DNA from: Cellulosimicrobium cellulans
GTDB lineage: Bacteria; Actinomycetota; Actinomycetes; Actinomycetales; Cellulomonadaceae
Length of the DNA: 64,000 nucleotides
Reading direction: 5' to 3'
Assembly (NCBI RefSeq): GCF_024124905.1
Contig: NZ_JAMXST010000003.1
Span: 1 to 64,000 of the forward strand
Within the stretch, counting starts at the first letter, position 1. Every line of letters begins with the position of its first letter. Made by a program: the position numbers and the translations under genes. Below the pieces are notes generated by a model that was not told the origin of the DNA, made no database searches, and saw only the letters and a program-made list of their open reading frames with translations. Shown piece by piece: positions 1 through 7,841 of the stretch.

Positions 1-450
1 CCGTCACCTGCGGACCCGGAAACCCCGCAGCCGGCTACGCCATCGGCTCGAACGTCTCCTCCGTCCACGCCCTGGATCTGCTGGGCAACCGCTACCTCAA
101 CCTCCACCAGTGCAACTGGAGGTCGGCAGCCGGCGGCGACACCAGCTGGGTCGGTAACACCACCGCCACCGCCGGCTTCGCCGGGTTCCAGACCGGAACA
201 AACGCATCCAACTCTGCCGACGGCACCGTCACCTGCGGACCCGGAAACCCCGCAGCCGGCTACGCCATCGGCTCGAACGTCTCCTCCGTCCACGCCCTGG
301 ATCTGCTGGGCAACCGCTACCTCAACCTCCACCAGTGCAACTGGAGGTCGGCGGCCGGCGGCGACACGAGTTGGTTCGGCAACACCACGGACACCAGCAT
401 CGCCACATACCGCACCGGCACCAACACGTCGAACACCGCCAACACGTCGG
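1..450 (+). repeat. 225-bp in-frame tandem repeat
   Basis: Bases 1-127 are identical to 226-352, and the two copies then diverge over the rest of the unit. The period is 225 bp, or 75 codons. Similar protein units, more diverged in DNA, occur in the gene at 7231-8967. Repeats this close can change number by recombination. The array continues beyond the left edge, so the number of units is unknown. Confidence 0.9.
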
Positions 451-1121
451 TCGAGTGCGGACCCGGACAGTCCGGCTTTGAATACGGACCAAACCTCTCC
501 TCAGTCCAAACGCTGGATCTTCTGGATGCGGCGCGTGGTCAGGGGTTCATCGAGTTCGCCTTCACCTCCGAGGCACCTGAGCCCCCGGCATGCGAGCAGA
601 CCGTCACCGAGCCCGCGATCACCTCCACCCGTCAGGGTGTGCTCAACGGCACCGGGACCGGCACCCCGACCTCCACCGCCGCCATCACCCTGGCCGAGTA
701 CACCGCCACTGGGGACCCCTGCCCCGAAGAGCTGGCAGCGAACACCGACGAGTACACCACCGTGCAGGACACCACCCTGACCGGGAACGTCCTGGACAAC
801 GACGTCATCCCCGACGGATCCACCATCACCGTCACCGGCCCGGGCGCCGGCCCCTGGAACGGTGACCTCACCCTGAACGAGGACGGCACCTTCACCTACA
901 CCCCGGCCCCCGGGTACGTCGGCACCGACTCGTTCAGCTACACCATCACCGACCAGGACGGCAACACCTCCGTCGGCACCGTCAACATCACCATCACCGA
1001 GGACGAGAACGGCATCCCCCTCATCGCCCCCGGCGCCGCCGCCACCGCAGGCCTGCTCGGCCTGGCCGGCCTCGGCCTCGGCTACACCCGCCGCCACGAG
1101 ACCACGAACGAGGTGATCTGA
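1..1121 (+). CDS. Secreted repeat surface protein with IPLIAP C-terminal anchor (5' end outside window)
   Basis: Open from the left edge, reading from the third base, so the N-terminus is missing. The first part is made of 75-residue repeats, each with LLGNRYLNLHQCNW, a Trp-rich stretch and CGPG, giving two cysteines per unit. A bacterial Ig/cadherin-like domain follows (DNDVIPDGS ... YTPAPGYVGTDSFSYTITD). The tail is ENGIPLIAPG, a hydrophobic helix, then TRRHETTNEVI, the layout of a C-terminal sorting signal. The last 610 bases and the terminator match the facing gene at 7231 with two base differences. The role is probably cell-surface adhesion or a structural layer, inferred from the architecture. 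It could be a substrate of the exosortase encoded at 14092. Confidence 0.8.
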   Translation, partial: VTCGPGNPAAGYAIGSNVSSVHALDLLGNRYLNLHQCNWRSAAGGDTSWVGNTTATAGFAGFQTGTNASNSADGTVTCGPGNPAAGYAIGSNVSSVHALDLLGNRYLNLHQCNWRSAAGGDTSWFGNTTDTSIATYRTGTNTSNTANTSVECGPGQSGFEYGPNLSSVQTLDLLDAARGQGFIEFAFTSEAPEPPACEQTVTEPAITSTRQGVLNGTGTGTPTSTAAITLAEYTATGDPCPEELAANTDEYTTVQDTTLTGNVLDNDVIPDGSTITVTGPGAGPWNGDLTLNEDGTFTYTPAPGYVGTDSFSYTITDQDGNTSVGTVNITITEDENGIPLIAPGAAATAGLLGLAGLGLGYTRRHETTNEVI

Positions 1122-1183
1122 CCCCACCAACCGATCCACTTCCTGACAGCGGCCCTCCCACCACCAGGCGGGAGGGCCGCCGT
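511..1183 (+). repeat. Left arm of a 673-bp near-perfect inverted repeat
   Basis: This segment is the reverse complement of 7169-7841 with two visible differences: a synonymous Leu codon near the start and a His/Arg change in the C-terminal tail. It covers the Ig-like domain, the anchor and the terminator hairpin of the gene. Confidence 0.93.
1149..1180 (+). terminator. Hairpin terminator of the first surface-protein gene
   Basis: An 11-bp perfect stem (gcggccctccc with gggagggccgc) encloses a 10-nt loop 28 bases past the stop codon. There is no T tract, as is common in high-GC actinobacteria. The same hairpin is mirrored at 7172-7203. Confidence 0.7.
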
Positions 1184-1189
1184 GCTGCA

Positions 1190-1205
1190 TGTGACCCGCA
1201 TCACA
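1190..1205 (+). promoter_or_regulatory. Crp/GlxR-type palindrome
   Basis: TGTGA, six bases, TCACA: both half-sites match the Crp-family consensus perfectly. It lies 95 bp before the start of the LuxR-type gene and just after the terminator of the surface-protein gene. Control by a cAMP-responsive regulator is an inference from the motif. Confidence 0.6.
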
Positions 1206-1299
1206 CGACACGAACTGTGAGGCTCGGCGTCCTAGTGGTGCAAGACCCCACCGAATCGGAAATATCGGCTTCACGCTGGGAATCTGGGAGGACTGCACA

Positions 1300-2880
1300 G
1301 TGGAGTGTCAGGCGATGCCGACCCGAACCACCAACGCGAGCGAGGTCGATACGCTGCTGGGAGCCATCCGGACAGGCGACACCGACGCCGCACGGAGCGT
1401 GCTGGAGCACTGCTGGACCGGCCTGCTCGACGAGGAGGACGGCACCGCCCTCCAGGATGTCCAGGCCGCGGTGCTCGCCGGGGACCCGCCGTCGGTCCCC
1501 TCCGACCTCCTCGACCTCGTGTCCGTGACACGCCCGATGCCCACCCACCCGCAATACCGGGCCACCAGCATCTCCCCCGACGAGACCCTGTCCGGGCTGT
1601 CCGCCTTCATCCGGACGGCCAACCAACGACGCGCGGGGCAGCCCGGTCCTTCGTCGGCGACCGCCTCGCAGTGGCTCCTGCGGGCGAGGAACACCGAGCT
1701 CCCGCGGCCCCGGGTCCTGGTCATGCTCCAGGCCTTCGTCAGCGCACTCGAGGCAGGACGGACGACGGAGGCACTCCTCCACGCCGAGGAGGCGTACCGG
1801 CTGTCGATCTCCACCGGGGCGGCGAGACTGGCACGGGCGGCCGCCGAGGCCGCAGCCCTCGCGCTAGCGCTCGACGCGCAACGCCACCGCGCGCAGAGCT
1901 GGATCGCCGAGGCCTGTCTGCTCCCCTCGCCACCACCGTGGTGGCGGCAGACGTTCGGCGACCCGCTCCTCCTCGCCACCAACGTCGCGCTCCTCGAAGC
2001 AACAGTCCCCACCGGCGCTGTCGCCGACCCTTGCCTCCGGGACGCGCACTGGGCGACGGACCTCTGGTTCGTCGCATTGCACCTGGACACCTGGCACGCC
2101 GCCCTGAGCCCGACGCCCGCCGTCGCCCTCGACGGCCTCCACGCCTCGCTGCTGCAGCGCTCTCCCGCGGCCCACACCGGTGACGTCGCACGAGACCCGC
2201 ACCGACCCCGGCCGATCCCCCCTCTGCTCGCGCTCGACCTCGGGCGCCTGTACCTGGAGCACGGCCGCGGCACGAGCGCCGAGCTCGTGGCCGAGCTCCT
2301 CGACCAGGAGCCCGCTGCGCACTCGCTCCTGACGGCGCGGCTCTGCCTCGCCCATCGGCGCCCCCGCGAGGCCCTCGCCGCCGTCCGCAACCCAGCGGTC
2401 GCCCACTCCGCCTCACCACGCGTTCGCATCGAGGCGCGCCTGCTCAGCGCGGACGCGCACCTCGCGCTCGGATCCGATGACGACGCCCACCGCGAGCTTG
2501 CCCACGCTCTCGACACGGTCCGCCGCACCGGAGGGTCCTTCCCGCTGCGCTGGGGATCGCCCGCCGTCCTTCGCGTTGCCGCGCGCCTGTTCGGGCACCC
2601 CGTCGTCGAGGAGCTCGCGCGCACGGCACGCGAACCGGTCGAGCCGACGTTTGCCACGCTCTCCGAGCGGCAGTCGGAGGTGCTGAGCATGCTCGCGCAG
2701 GGGCTCACCGCCACCCAGATCGCCCGTCGGTCGTTCGTGTCGGCGAACACCGTGAAGACGCAGGTGCGCGACATCTACCGCCGGCTGGGAGTGCACGACA
2801 GGGCATCCGCACTGCGGAGGGCGCACGAGACCGGTCTGCTCGACCCCGTCGTCCGGCCCGGGCTCATGACCCACCCGTGA
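1300..2880 (+). CDS. LuxR-family transcriptional regulator with long N-terminal region
   Basis: 526 residues. The last 70 or so form a LuxR-type helix-turn-helix (LSERQSEVLSMLAQGLTATQ, then VSANTVKTQVRDIYRRLG). The rest is Ala/Leu/Arg-rich helical sequence resembling the repeat part of MalT-type regulators, with no P-loop seen. The GTG start was chosen because GGGAGG lies 8 bases upstream; an in-frame ATG follows five codons later without such a site. The gene sits between surface-protein genes and overlaps the 3' end of the convergent sigma-factor gene by 17 bases. A similar HTH ends the larger regulator at 16884. It probably controls surface genes of the island; the ligand is unknown. Confidence 0.85.
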   Translation: MECQAMPTRTTNASEVDTLLGAIRTGDTDAARSVLEHCWTGLLDEEDGTALQDVQAAVLAGDPPSVPSDLLDLVSVTRPMPTHPQYRATSISPDETLSGLSAFIRTANQRRAGQPGPSSATASQWLLRARNTELPRPRVLVMLQAFVSALEAGRTTEALLHAEEAYRLSISTGAARLARAAAEAAALALALDAQRHRAQSWIAEACLLPSPPPWWRQTFGDPLLLATNVALLEATVPTGAVADPCLRDAHWATDLWFVALHLDTWHAALSPTPAVALDGLHASLLQRSPAAHTGDVARDPHRPRPIPPLLALDLGRLYLEHGRGTSAELVAELLDQEPAAHSLLTARLCLAHRRPREALAAVRNPAVAHSASPRVRIEARLLSADAHLALGSDDDAHRELAHALDTVRRTGGSFPLRWGSPAVLRVAARLFGHPVVEELARTAREPVEPTFATLSERQSEVLSMLAQGLTATQIARRSFVSANTVKTQVRDIYRRLGVHDRASALRRAHETGLLDPVVRPGLMTHP

Positions 2881-5800
2881 CGACGGTGAGCGCCCCCACC
2901 CAGAAGTCGTCCCCCGTACTCACGGCACGCAGCGCGGCACGCGAGGCGAGCAGCGCTGCCGGCCGGAACGGCTTCACGTCGACACCAAGCGAGTTCGCGT
3001 AGGACGACCCCCACGCCGTCGAGTCGAAGGCATTGCTGCCCGATCCGACCGCGCCGGGGCCGGATCCGGTCCACCGCAGCGGTACCAGCGCGGTGCCGTC
3101 GAGGAAGAGCTGGTCCCCACCGGTCGCGCGGTCGCCCTCCCAGGCGACCGCACCGATGCGGGCCTGCGACCCTGCGCGACCTGCGACGACCGTCTCGCGG
3201 CCTCCGTCCCCCTTGGTGACAGCCAGGAGACCGTCGTTCACGATCGCGAGTCTCGAGGCGGTGCCGGTCGGGTCCCGGTGCACCACCACGAGTGCCCACC
3301 CGGCCATCGACCCGCTGCCACCGGCCGCGCACACGTCGGCGACCCCCCAGGTTCCCGACCCCCCGGCCCGGACCTGCGCCGTCACGTCGACGCTGGCCTG
3401 GTAGACCGCGTAGTCGCGCCCGGGCGCACGCTCGACCACGACCGCGCCGACGGGCTGCCTGAGCGATCCACCGGGCGAGGCCAGCCGCACCGTCCCGACG
3501 GACCCGTCACACATGCCGGTGCGGTACTCGCCGCCCCAGTACAGCCGCGCGCTGACGATCTCGCTGCCGGACGGCAGGTCGAGACGAGCCCGGGACGACG
3601 GCGTTCCCGTGCCCAGCTCGTCGACCGTCACCATCTGCCACGCCTTGTTGTCCTGCAGGGTCCCGGTCGCGGTGCCGTCGACGACGCTCGCGCACCTGCT
3701 GTCGGACGGCGGGCAATGCAGGACCGGGGCCCCCACCTGGGTGACGCCGACGTCGCCCACCGCGACGTAGCGCGCGGCGAGCGACGAGTCCCGCACCACG
3801 ACGTCCTGGCTGAACACCGCGTCCGACTGCCCGTCTGCGGGTCGGACAGTGACGGGAACCGCGCCCTCGGTGGCGTGCGCGGCGACGACGACGGGGACGA
3901 GCAGCGTCGAGGCCGCCCCGAGGGCGAGCCCGCGTACCGTACAGAGAGCACCAGCGTCCGACGGCTCACACGTCCAGTCGGAAGAAGCCCGCCCGGGGTC
4001 GGCAGAGTCGAGGGCAACGCCAGCGGGCAGCACCACCTCGAGTACGACGGTCGCGACCAGGGCCGGGCCGGCGTGCGTGACGGTGACGCCGAGGACCCCG
4101 GGGCGCCCGGGCGCGAGGTCTCCGAGGTCCTCAAAGACGACGTCGAGCTCGACCGGGTCCGGGGGCGTCGTGGGGTCGCCGGGATCCGCCGCCCCCCGCG
4201 GCACCCCAGGCGGTGCAGCGTCGCCCGGCGCGCCGGAGTCGCCCCCGGTGCCCGGCCCCTCTCCGCCCGCGCCGTCTGGTGCGCCCACCGGGGAGCCGTG
4301 CTCTCCCGGCGTCGGTACCGCCCCGCTCCCCTGAGCCTCGGCCGGCACCGACGGGTCACCCTCGTCGCCCTCCACGCCGGACTCGGCGTCCGCGGGGCCC
4401 GCCCCGTCGGAGGCCACCGGCGCACCGACCGGGGCGACGACCACCGGGACGGGGAGCATCCCCGATGCCGCCACACCCAGGAGCACGACGAGCACCGTCG
4501 ACACCACACCGACGGACCAGGGCCAGGTCCGCGCGGGGCGCGACCACCACACCCGGCGCACGAAGCGCCCCGGGTGACGCACCGTCCCCACCACCGCGGA
4601 CCACCACCGCGGCCACTCCCCGAACCACCCCACGATAGGAAGCAGGAGCAGACCGCCCGACGACGCGCCGTCGCGCTGTCTGACGGCGCTGGCACCTGCG
4701 GCGCCGCCCACCCCACGGCGGCGTCCCCGACGAGAGAGCGCCGACGGACCTCGCTCCGCCCCAGCAGCCGCCACGACGGCCGCCGCAGCCCCTGCTGCGG
4801 CACCTGCTCGCTCGCCCCCCAGGGGTACTGCCGCCGTCGCCCGGTCCACGCCGTCCGCCTCGTGCACGCCTGCCACACCACCGACCACGCCCTCGGGCGG
4901 GCTACCGACCACACCGGTCGCGAGGTCGTCGGCCGGGCCGTCCGAGCCGTCGTCCGTGGGACGGGCGGAGGCCAACGTCCCGGACGCACCGACCACGGCG
5001 AGGGCGCCGGCGGCTGCGCCACGAGTGCGGCGCTGTGCCGCCCACCGACCACCCAGCGCCGACCTGCCCGCCCGGTGCGAACGCTGGCCGTCCGACGACG
5101 CTGCGAGCACTGCCGGGGCTCCAAGGGGCAGGAGCAGGATGCGCATACGACCGCGGAGGTCGCTCAGCTCCTCGACGACTGCGGTGCACGGGGCACAGGT
5201 CGTCAGATGCGTCTCGATGCGCCGCCGTACCTGCGGGGTGAGACCACCCTGCGCGTACCGCGCCAGGTGCGGCGAGAAGTCCGCGCACCCGGGGTCGGCC
5301 CGCCGTACGTGGGCCTGGAGATAGCCGTGGCGCAGACGGTCGCGCGCTCGCCGGGCCAGTGACGACGCGGCGTTCGGCGAGATGCCGAGCATCGGCGCCG
5401 CCTGAGCCGGCGTCATGCCCTCCACGTCCAGGTACCAGAGCACCTGCTGCCAGCGGGCCGGCAGCGTGCCGAACGCCGAGCGCACGAGGGAGACGTCCTC
5501 GGCCACGGTCAGGCGGTCGGGGTCGTGCGCCGGGCCGTCGAGAGCCTCATGCGACGCTGGCCGGACCTTCTCCTGCGAGCGGACGTGGCTCAGCGCCGCG
5601 TTGCGCACGGACGTCAGTAGGTACGAGCGGACGTTGCTCGTCGGCCCGCCGCCCTCGCGCGCCTTCGCCAGCAGCGCGGTGAAGGCCTCCGCCACCGCGT
5701 CGTCGGCGCTGGGTCCCGCTCCGAGGACGCGCCGGGCCACCCCGAGCGCCGCGGGACCGTGCCGACGGTAGAGCTCGGTGAACGCCGCGTCCTGCCCGGC

Positions 5801-5887
5801 GCGCAGCGCGTCGACGAGCCGGTCGTCGTGGAGATCCGCCCAGCCGAGCGAGGTCTGCGACGCGCCGCTCTCTGCGCGGTCAAGCAT
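2864..5887 (-). CDS. ECF sigma factor fused to zinc-binding anti-sigma domain, membrane segment and extracellular domain
   Basis: About 1007 residues. Residues 20-190 are an ECF sigma factor: region 2 (DDAVAEAFTALL, SYLLTSVRNAALSHVRS) and region 4 (LPARWQQVLWYLDVEGMTPA, LGISPNAASSLARRARDRLR). Residues 201-234 look like a zinc-binding anti-sigma fold with His227-x3-Cys231-x2-Cys234. A long Ala/Gly-rich linker leads to a membrane helix at about 457-478. A Pro/Gly-rich spacer and a 450-residue predicted extracellular beta-rich part (LYWGGEY, DVTAQV motifs) follow. Membrane-tethered ECF fusions with zinc fingers and sugar-binding extensions are known in actinobacteria (ECF52-like). The ATG was chosen for GAGGTG upstream; an upstream in-frame start would add 25 unconvincing residues. 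It probably senses the wall or surface proteins. Confidence 0.8.
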   Translation of the reverse strand: MLDRAESGASQTSLGWADLHDDRLVDALRAGQDAAFTELYRRHGPAALGVARRVLGAGPSADDAVAEAFTALLAKAREGGGPTSNVRSYLLTSVRNAALSHVRSQEKVRPASHEALDGPAHDPDRLTVAEDVSLVRSAFGTLPARWQQVLWYLDVEGMTPAQAAPMLGISPNAASSLARRARDRLRHGYLQAHVRRADPGCADFSPHLARYAQGGLTPQVRRRIETHLTTCAPCTAVVEELSDLRGRMRILLLPLGAPAVLAASSDGQRSHRAGRSALGGRWAAQRRTRGAAAGALAVVGASGTLASARPTDDGSDGPADDLATGVVGSPPEGVVGGVAGVHEADGVDRATAAVPLGGERAGAAAGAAAAVVAAAGAERGPSALSRRGRRRGVGGAAGASAVRQRDGASSGGLLLLPIVGWFGEWPRWWSAVVGTVRHPGRFVRRVWWSRPARTWPWSVGVVSTVLVVLLGVAASGMLPVPVVVAPVGAPVASDGAGPADAESGVEGDEGDPSVPAEAQGSGAVPTPGEHGSPVGAPDGAGGEGPGTGGDSGAPGDAAPPGVPRGAADPGDPTTPPDPVELDVVFEDLGDLAPGRPGVLGVTVTHAGPALVATVVLEVVLPAGVALDSADPGRASSDWTCEPSDAGALCTVRGLALGAASTLLVPVVVAAHATEGAVPVTVRPADGQSDAVFSQDVVVRDSSLAARYVAVGDVGVTQVGAPVLHCPPSDSRCASVVDGTATGTLQDNKAWQMVTVDELGTGTPSSRARLDLPSGSEIVSARLYWGGEYRTGMCDGSVGTVRLASPGGSLRQPVGAVVVERAPGRDYAVYQASVDVTAQVRAGGSGTWGVADVCAAGGSGSMAGWALVVVHRDPTGTASRLAIVNDGLLAVTKGDGGRETVVAGRAGSQARIGAVAWEGDRATGGDQLFLDGTALVPLRWTGSGPGAVGSGSNAFDSTAWGSSYANSLGVDVKPFRPAALLASRAALRAVSTGDDFWVGALTVVTGGS

Positions 5888-6073
5888 GCTCTGACACCTC
5901 GTGGCACCTGGACGGACGGTATCACCGCGCATGTGTGCTGATCCGCACGGCGCGGCGGGCACTGGACGTGCACAATCCCCACCGGACCATACCTCTCCGA
6001 CTTCGACCTATCTAGCCGGTCTGACCGGTTCACCCGGTCCATGCCTCCGCCCCTGGCCGCGCTGCCACGACAC

Positions 6074-6111
6074 GACCGTGGCGCGCCCCAACACCGGGAC
6101 GCGCCACGGTC
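6074..6111 (-). terminator. Terminator hairpin after the Ig-domain surface gene
   Basis: A 12-bp perfect stem (gaccgtggcgcg with cgcgccacggtc) with a 14-nt loop lies 25 bases beyond the stop codon at 6136, in the minus-strand direction. Confidence 0.65.
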
Positions 6112-6135
6112 ATCCGCCGCGCGAGCGCGCGTCGG

Positions 6136-7029
6136 TCAGCGGCGTGCCCGGCGCCGCACCGCCACAAAGGACAGGGCCCCGACACCGGCCGCGAGGGCCC
6201 CGAGCGGCGCGACCAGCGGGATGCTGCTCTCATCCTCGGTCACGGTCACGGTCACGGTCGCCGACCGTGCCACCCGGTCCGGCCCGACGACCTGGTAGGT
6301 GAACGAGTCGGTGCCGACGAACCCGGCGGGAGGTGTGTAGACGACGAGCCCCTCGGGCGTCACGGTGACCGCGCCTCCGTGGGCGGACGCGGCGTCCACC
6401 GTCGGCAGGCTCGACCCCTCGGGCAGGACGTCGTTGGCCAGGACGTCGATCGTCGTCCCCGCACCGGTCACGGTGGCAGCAGAGTCGCCGACAAGCTCTG
6501 CGGCGTCCCGCTCCACGGTCACGCGAAAGTCGCCGAGGAGCCGCGCGTGCGTCGCGTTGGACCCGGTCGCCGTCACCGTCACCTGCTCGACCGCCGAACC
6601 CTCGAACACGCTCGCCGCGCCGGACACGTTCTCCACGCCGCAGAGCTGACGGGTGCCGGGGTCCCAACGGTGCCGGGCGCTGACGCTCACCGGCTCGATA
6701 CCGTCCGAGACGAAGACGCACTCCTGTCCCGCCGCATTTTGCTGGAGGCTCCAGATCGTAAGCTCAAGCTCCACCGGCTCCGAGAAAGCGACGGTGGCCT
6801 CCTGCCCCTGAGTCAACGTGGCCTGTCCGCCGGAGAGCTCCGCGGTCGACTCCCAGCGAACTCCGGACTCCAACGTCCCGCTCGTCCCGGAGCCGTCGAC
6901 GACGTCGGTGACGGGTGCGGCCGCCGCGACCCCGGCGAACCCGACCAGGGCCGCCGTCGCCAGACCTACCGCTCCGGCGGACGGTCCGAGCGCCCTCCCT
7001 CGCCATGACACCCGCGCTCGTGCTGCCAT
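6136..7029 (-). CDS. Secreted Ig-like domain protein with IPLVAP C-terminal anchor
   Basis: 297 residues. The ATG has AGGAGG just upstream and opens a signal peptide (basic start, hydrophobic core, cleavage near VAAAAPV). A beta-rich region with two cysteines is followed by a bacterial Ig/cadherin-like repeat (VLANDVLPEGS ... YTPPAGFVGTDSFTYQVV). The tail is ESSIPLVAP, a hydrophobic helix, then RRRARR. This repeats the anchor of the two larger surface proteins without DNA identity, so the motif is conserved at protein level. The gene lies between the inverted-repeat arms and is downstream of the repeat protein at 7231 on the same strand. Function is unknown; surface display is inferred. Confidence 0.8.
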   Translation of the reverse strand: MAARARVSWRGRALGPSAGAVGLATAALVGFAGVAAAAPVTDVVDGSGTSGTLESGVRWESTAELSGGQATLTQGQEATVAFSEPVELELTIWSLQQNAAGQECVFVSDGIEPVSVSARHRWDPGTRQLCGVENVSGAASVFEGSAVEQVTVTATGSNATHARLLGDFRVTVERDAAELVGDSAATVTGAGTTIDVLANDVLPEGSSLPTVDAASAHGGAVTVTPEGLVVYTPPAGFVGTDSFTYQVVGPDRVARSATVTVTVTEDESSIPLVAPLGALAAGVGALSFVAVRRRARR

Positions 7030-7168
7030 CGAGACCTCCTGTGTTCGTGCGCCGGACCGGTGCCCGGCGTTCGGCTGTACCGACGGCACGACGGACTCCC
7101 CATGACGCCCTCCTCGGGGTAGGTGCCGATTCCGTACTGCTTCCATACCGCGCGGGCCGGGGCGCACG

Positions 7169-7841
7169 ACGGCGGCCCTCCCGCCTGGTGGTGGGAGGGC
7201 CGCTGTCAGGAAGTGGATCGGTTGGTGGGGTCAGATCACCTCGTTCGTGGTCTCGCGGCGGCGGGTGTAGCCGAGGCCGAGGCCGGCCAGGCCGAGCAGG
7301 CCTGCGGTGGCGGCGGCGCCGGGGGCGATGAGGGGGATGCCGTTCTCGTCCTCGGTGATGGTGATGTTGACGGTGCCGACGGAGGTGTTGCCGTCCTGGT
7401 CGGTGATGGTGTAGCTGAACGAGTCGGTGCCGACGTACCCGGGGGCCGGGGTGTAGGTGAAGGTGCCGTCCTCGTTCAGGGTGAGGTCACCGTTCCAGGG
7501 GCCGGCGCCCGGGCCGGTGACGGTGATGGTGGATCCGTCGGGGATGACGTCGTTGTCCAGGACGTTCCCGGTCAGGGTGGTGTCCTGCACGGTGGTGTAC
7601 TCGTCGGTGTTCGCTGCCAGCTCTTCGGGGCAGGGGTCCCCAGTGGCGGTGTACTCGGCCAGGGTGATGGCGGCGGTGGAGGTCGGGGTGCCGGTCCCGG
7701 TGCCGTTGAGCACACCCTGACGGGTGGAGGTGATCGCGGGCTCGGTGACGGTCTGCTCGCATGCCGGGGGCTCAGGTGCCTCGGAGGTGAAGGCGAACTC
7801 GATGAACCCCTGACCACGCGCCGCATCTAGAAGATCCAGCG
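7169..7841 (-). repeat. Right arm of a 673-bp near-perfect inverted repeat
   Basis: Reverse-complement copy of 511-1183 with two visible differences. The 5,985 bases between the arms hold the LuxR-type gene, the ECF fusion gene and the Ig-domain gene. Confidence 0.93.
7172..7203 (-). terminator. Mirrored terminator hairpin
   Basis: Same 11-bp stem and 10-nt loop as at 1149-1180, in opposite orientation and 28 bases after the stop of the surface-protein gene at 7231. Confidence 0.7.

Noticed and set aside
501-1298. Long reading frame opposite the surface-protein 3' end, repeated at 7123-7830
   Set aside because: It is the antisense shadow of the conserved C-terminal domain in both inverted-repeat copies; its Gly/Val/Asp-rich composition is that of high-GC antisense.
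3278-5362. 694-codon frame opposite the ECF fusion gene
   Set aside because: It runs antisense to the sigma/anti-sigma fusion, is Arg/Pro-rich and has no motif; the minus strand has all the domains.
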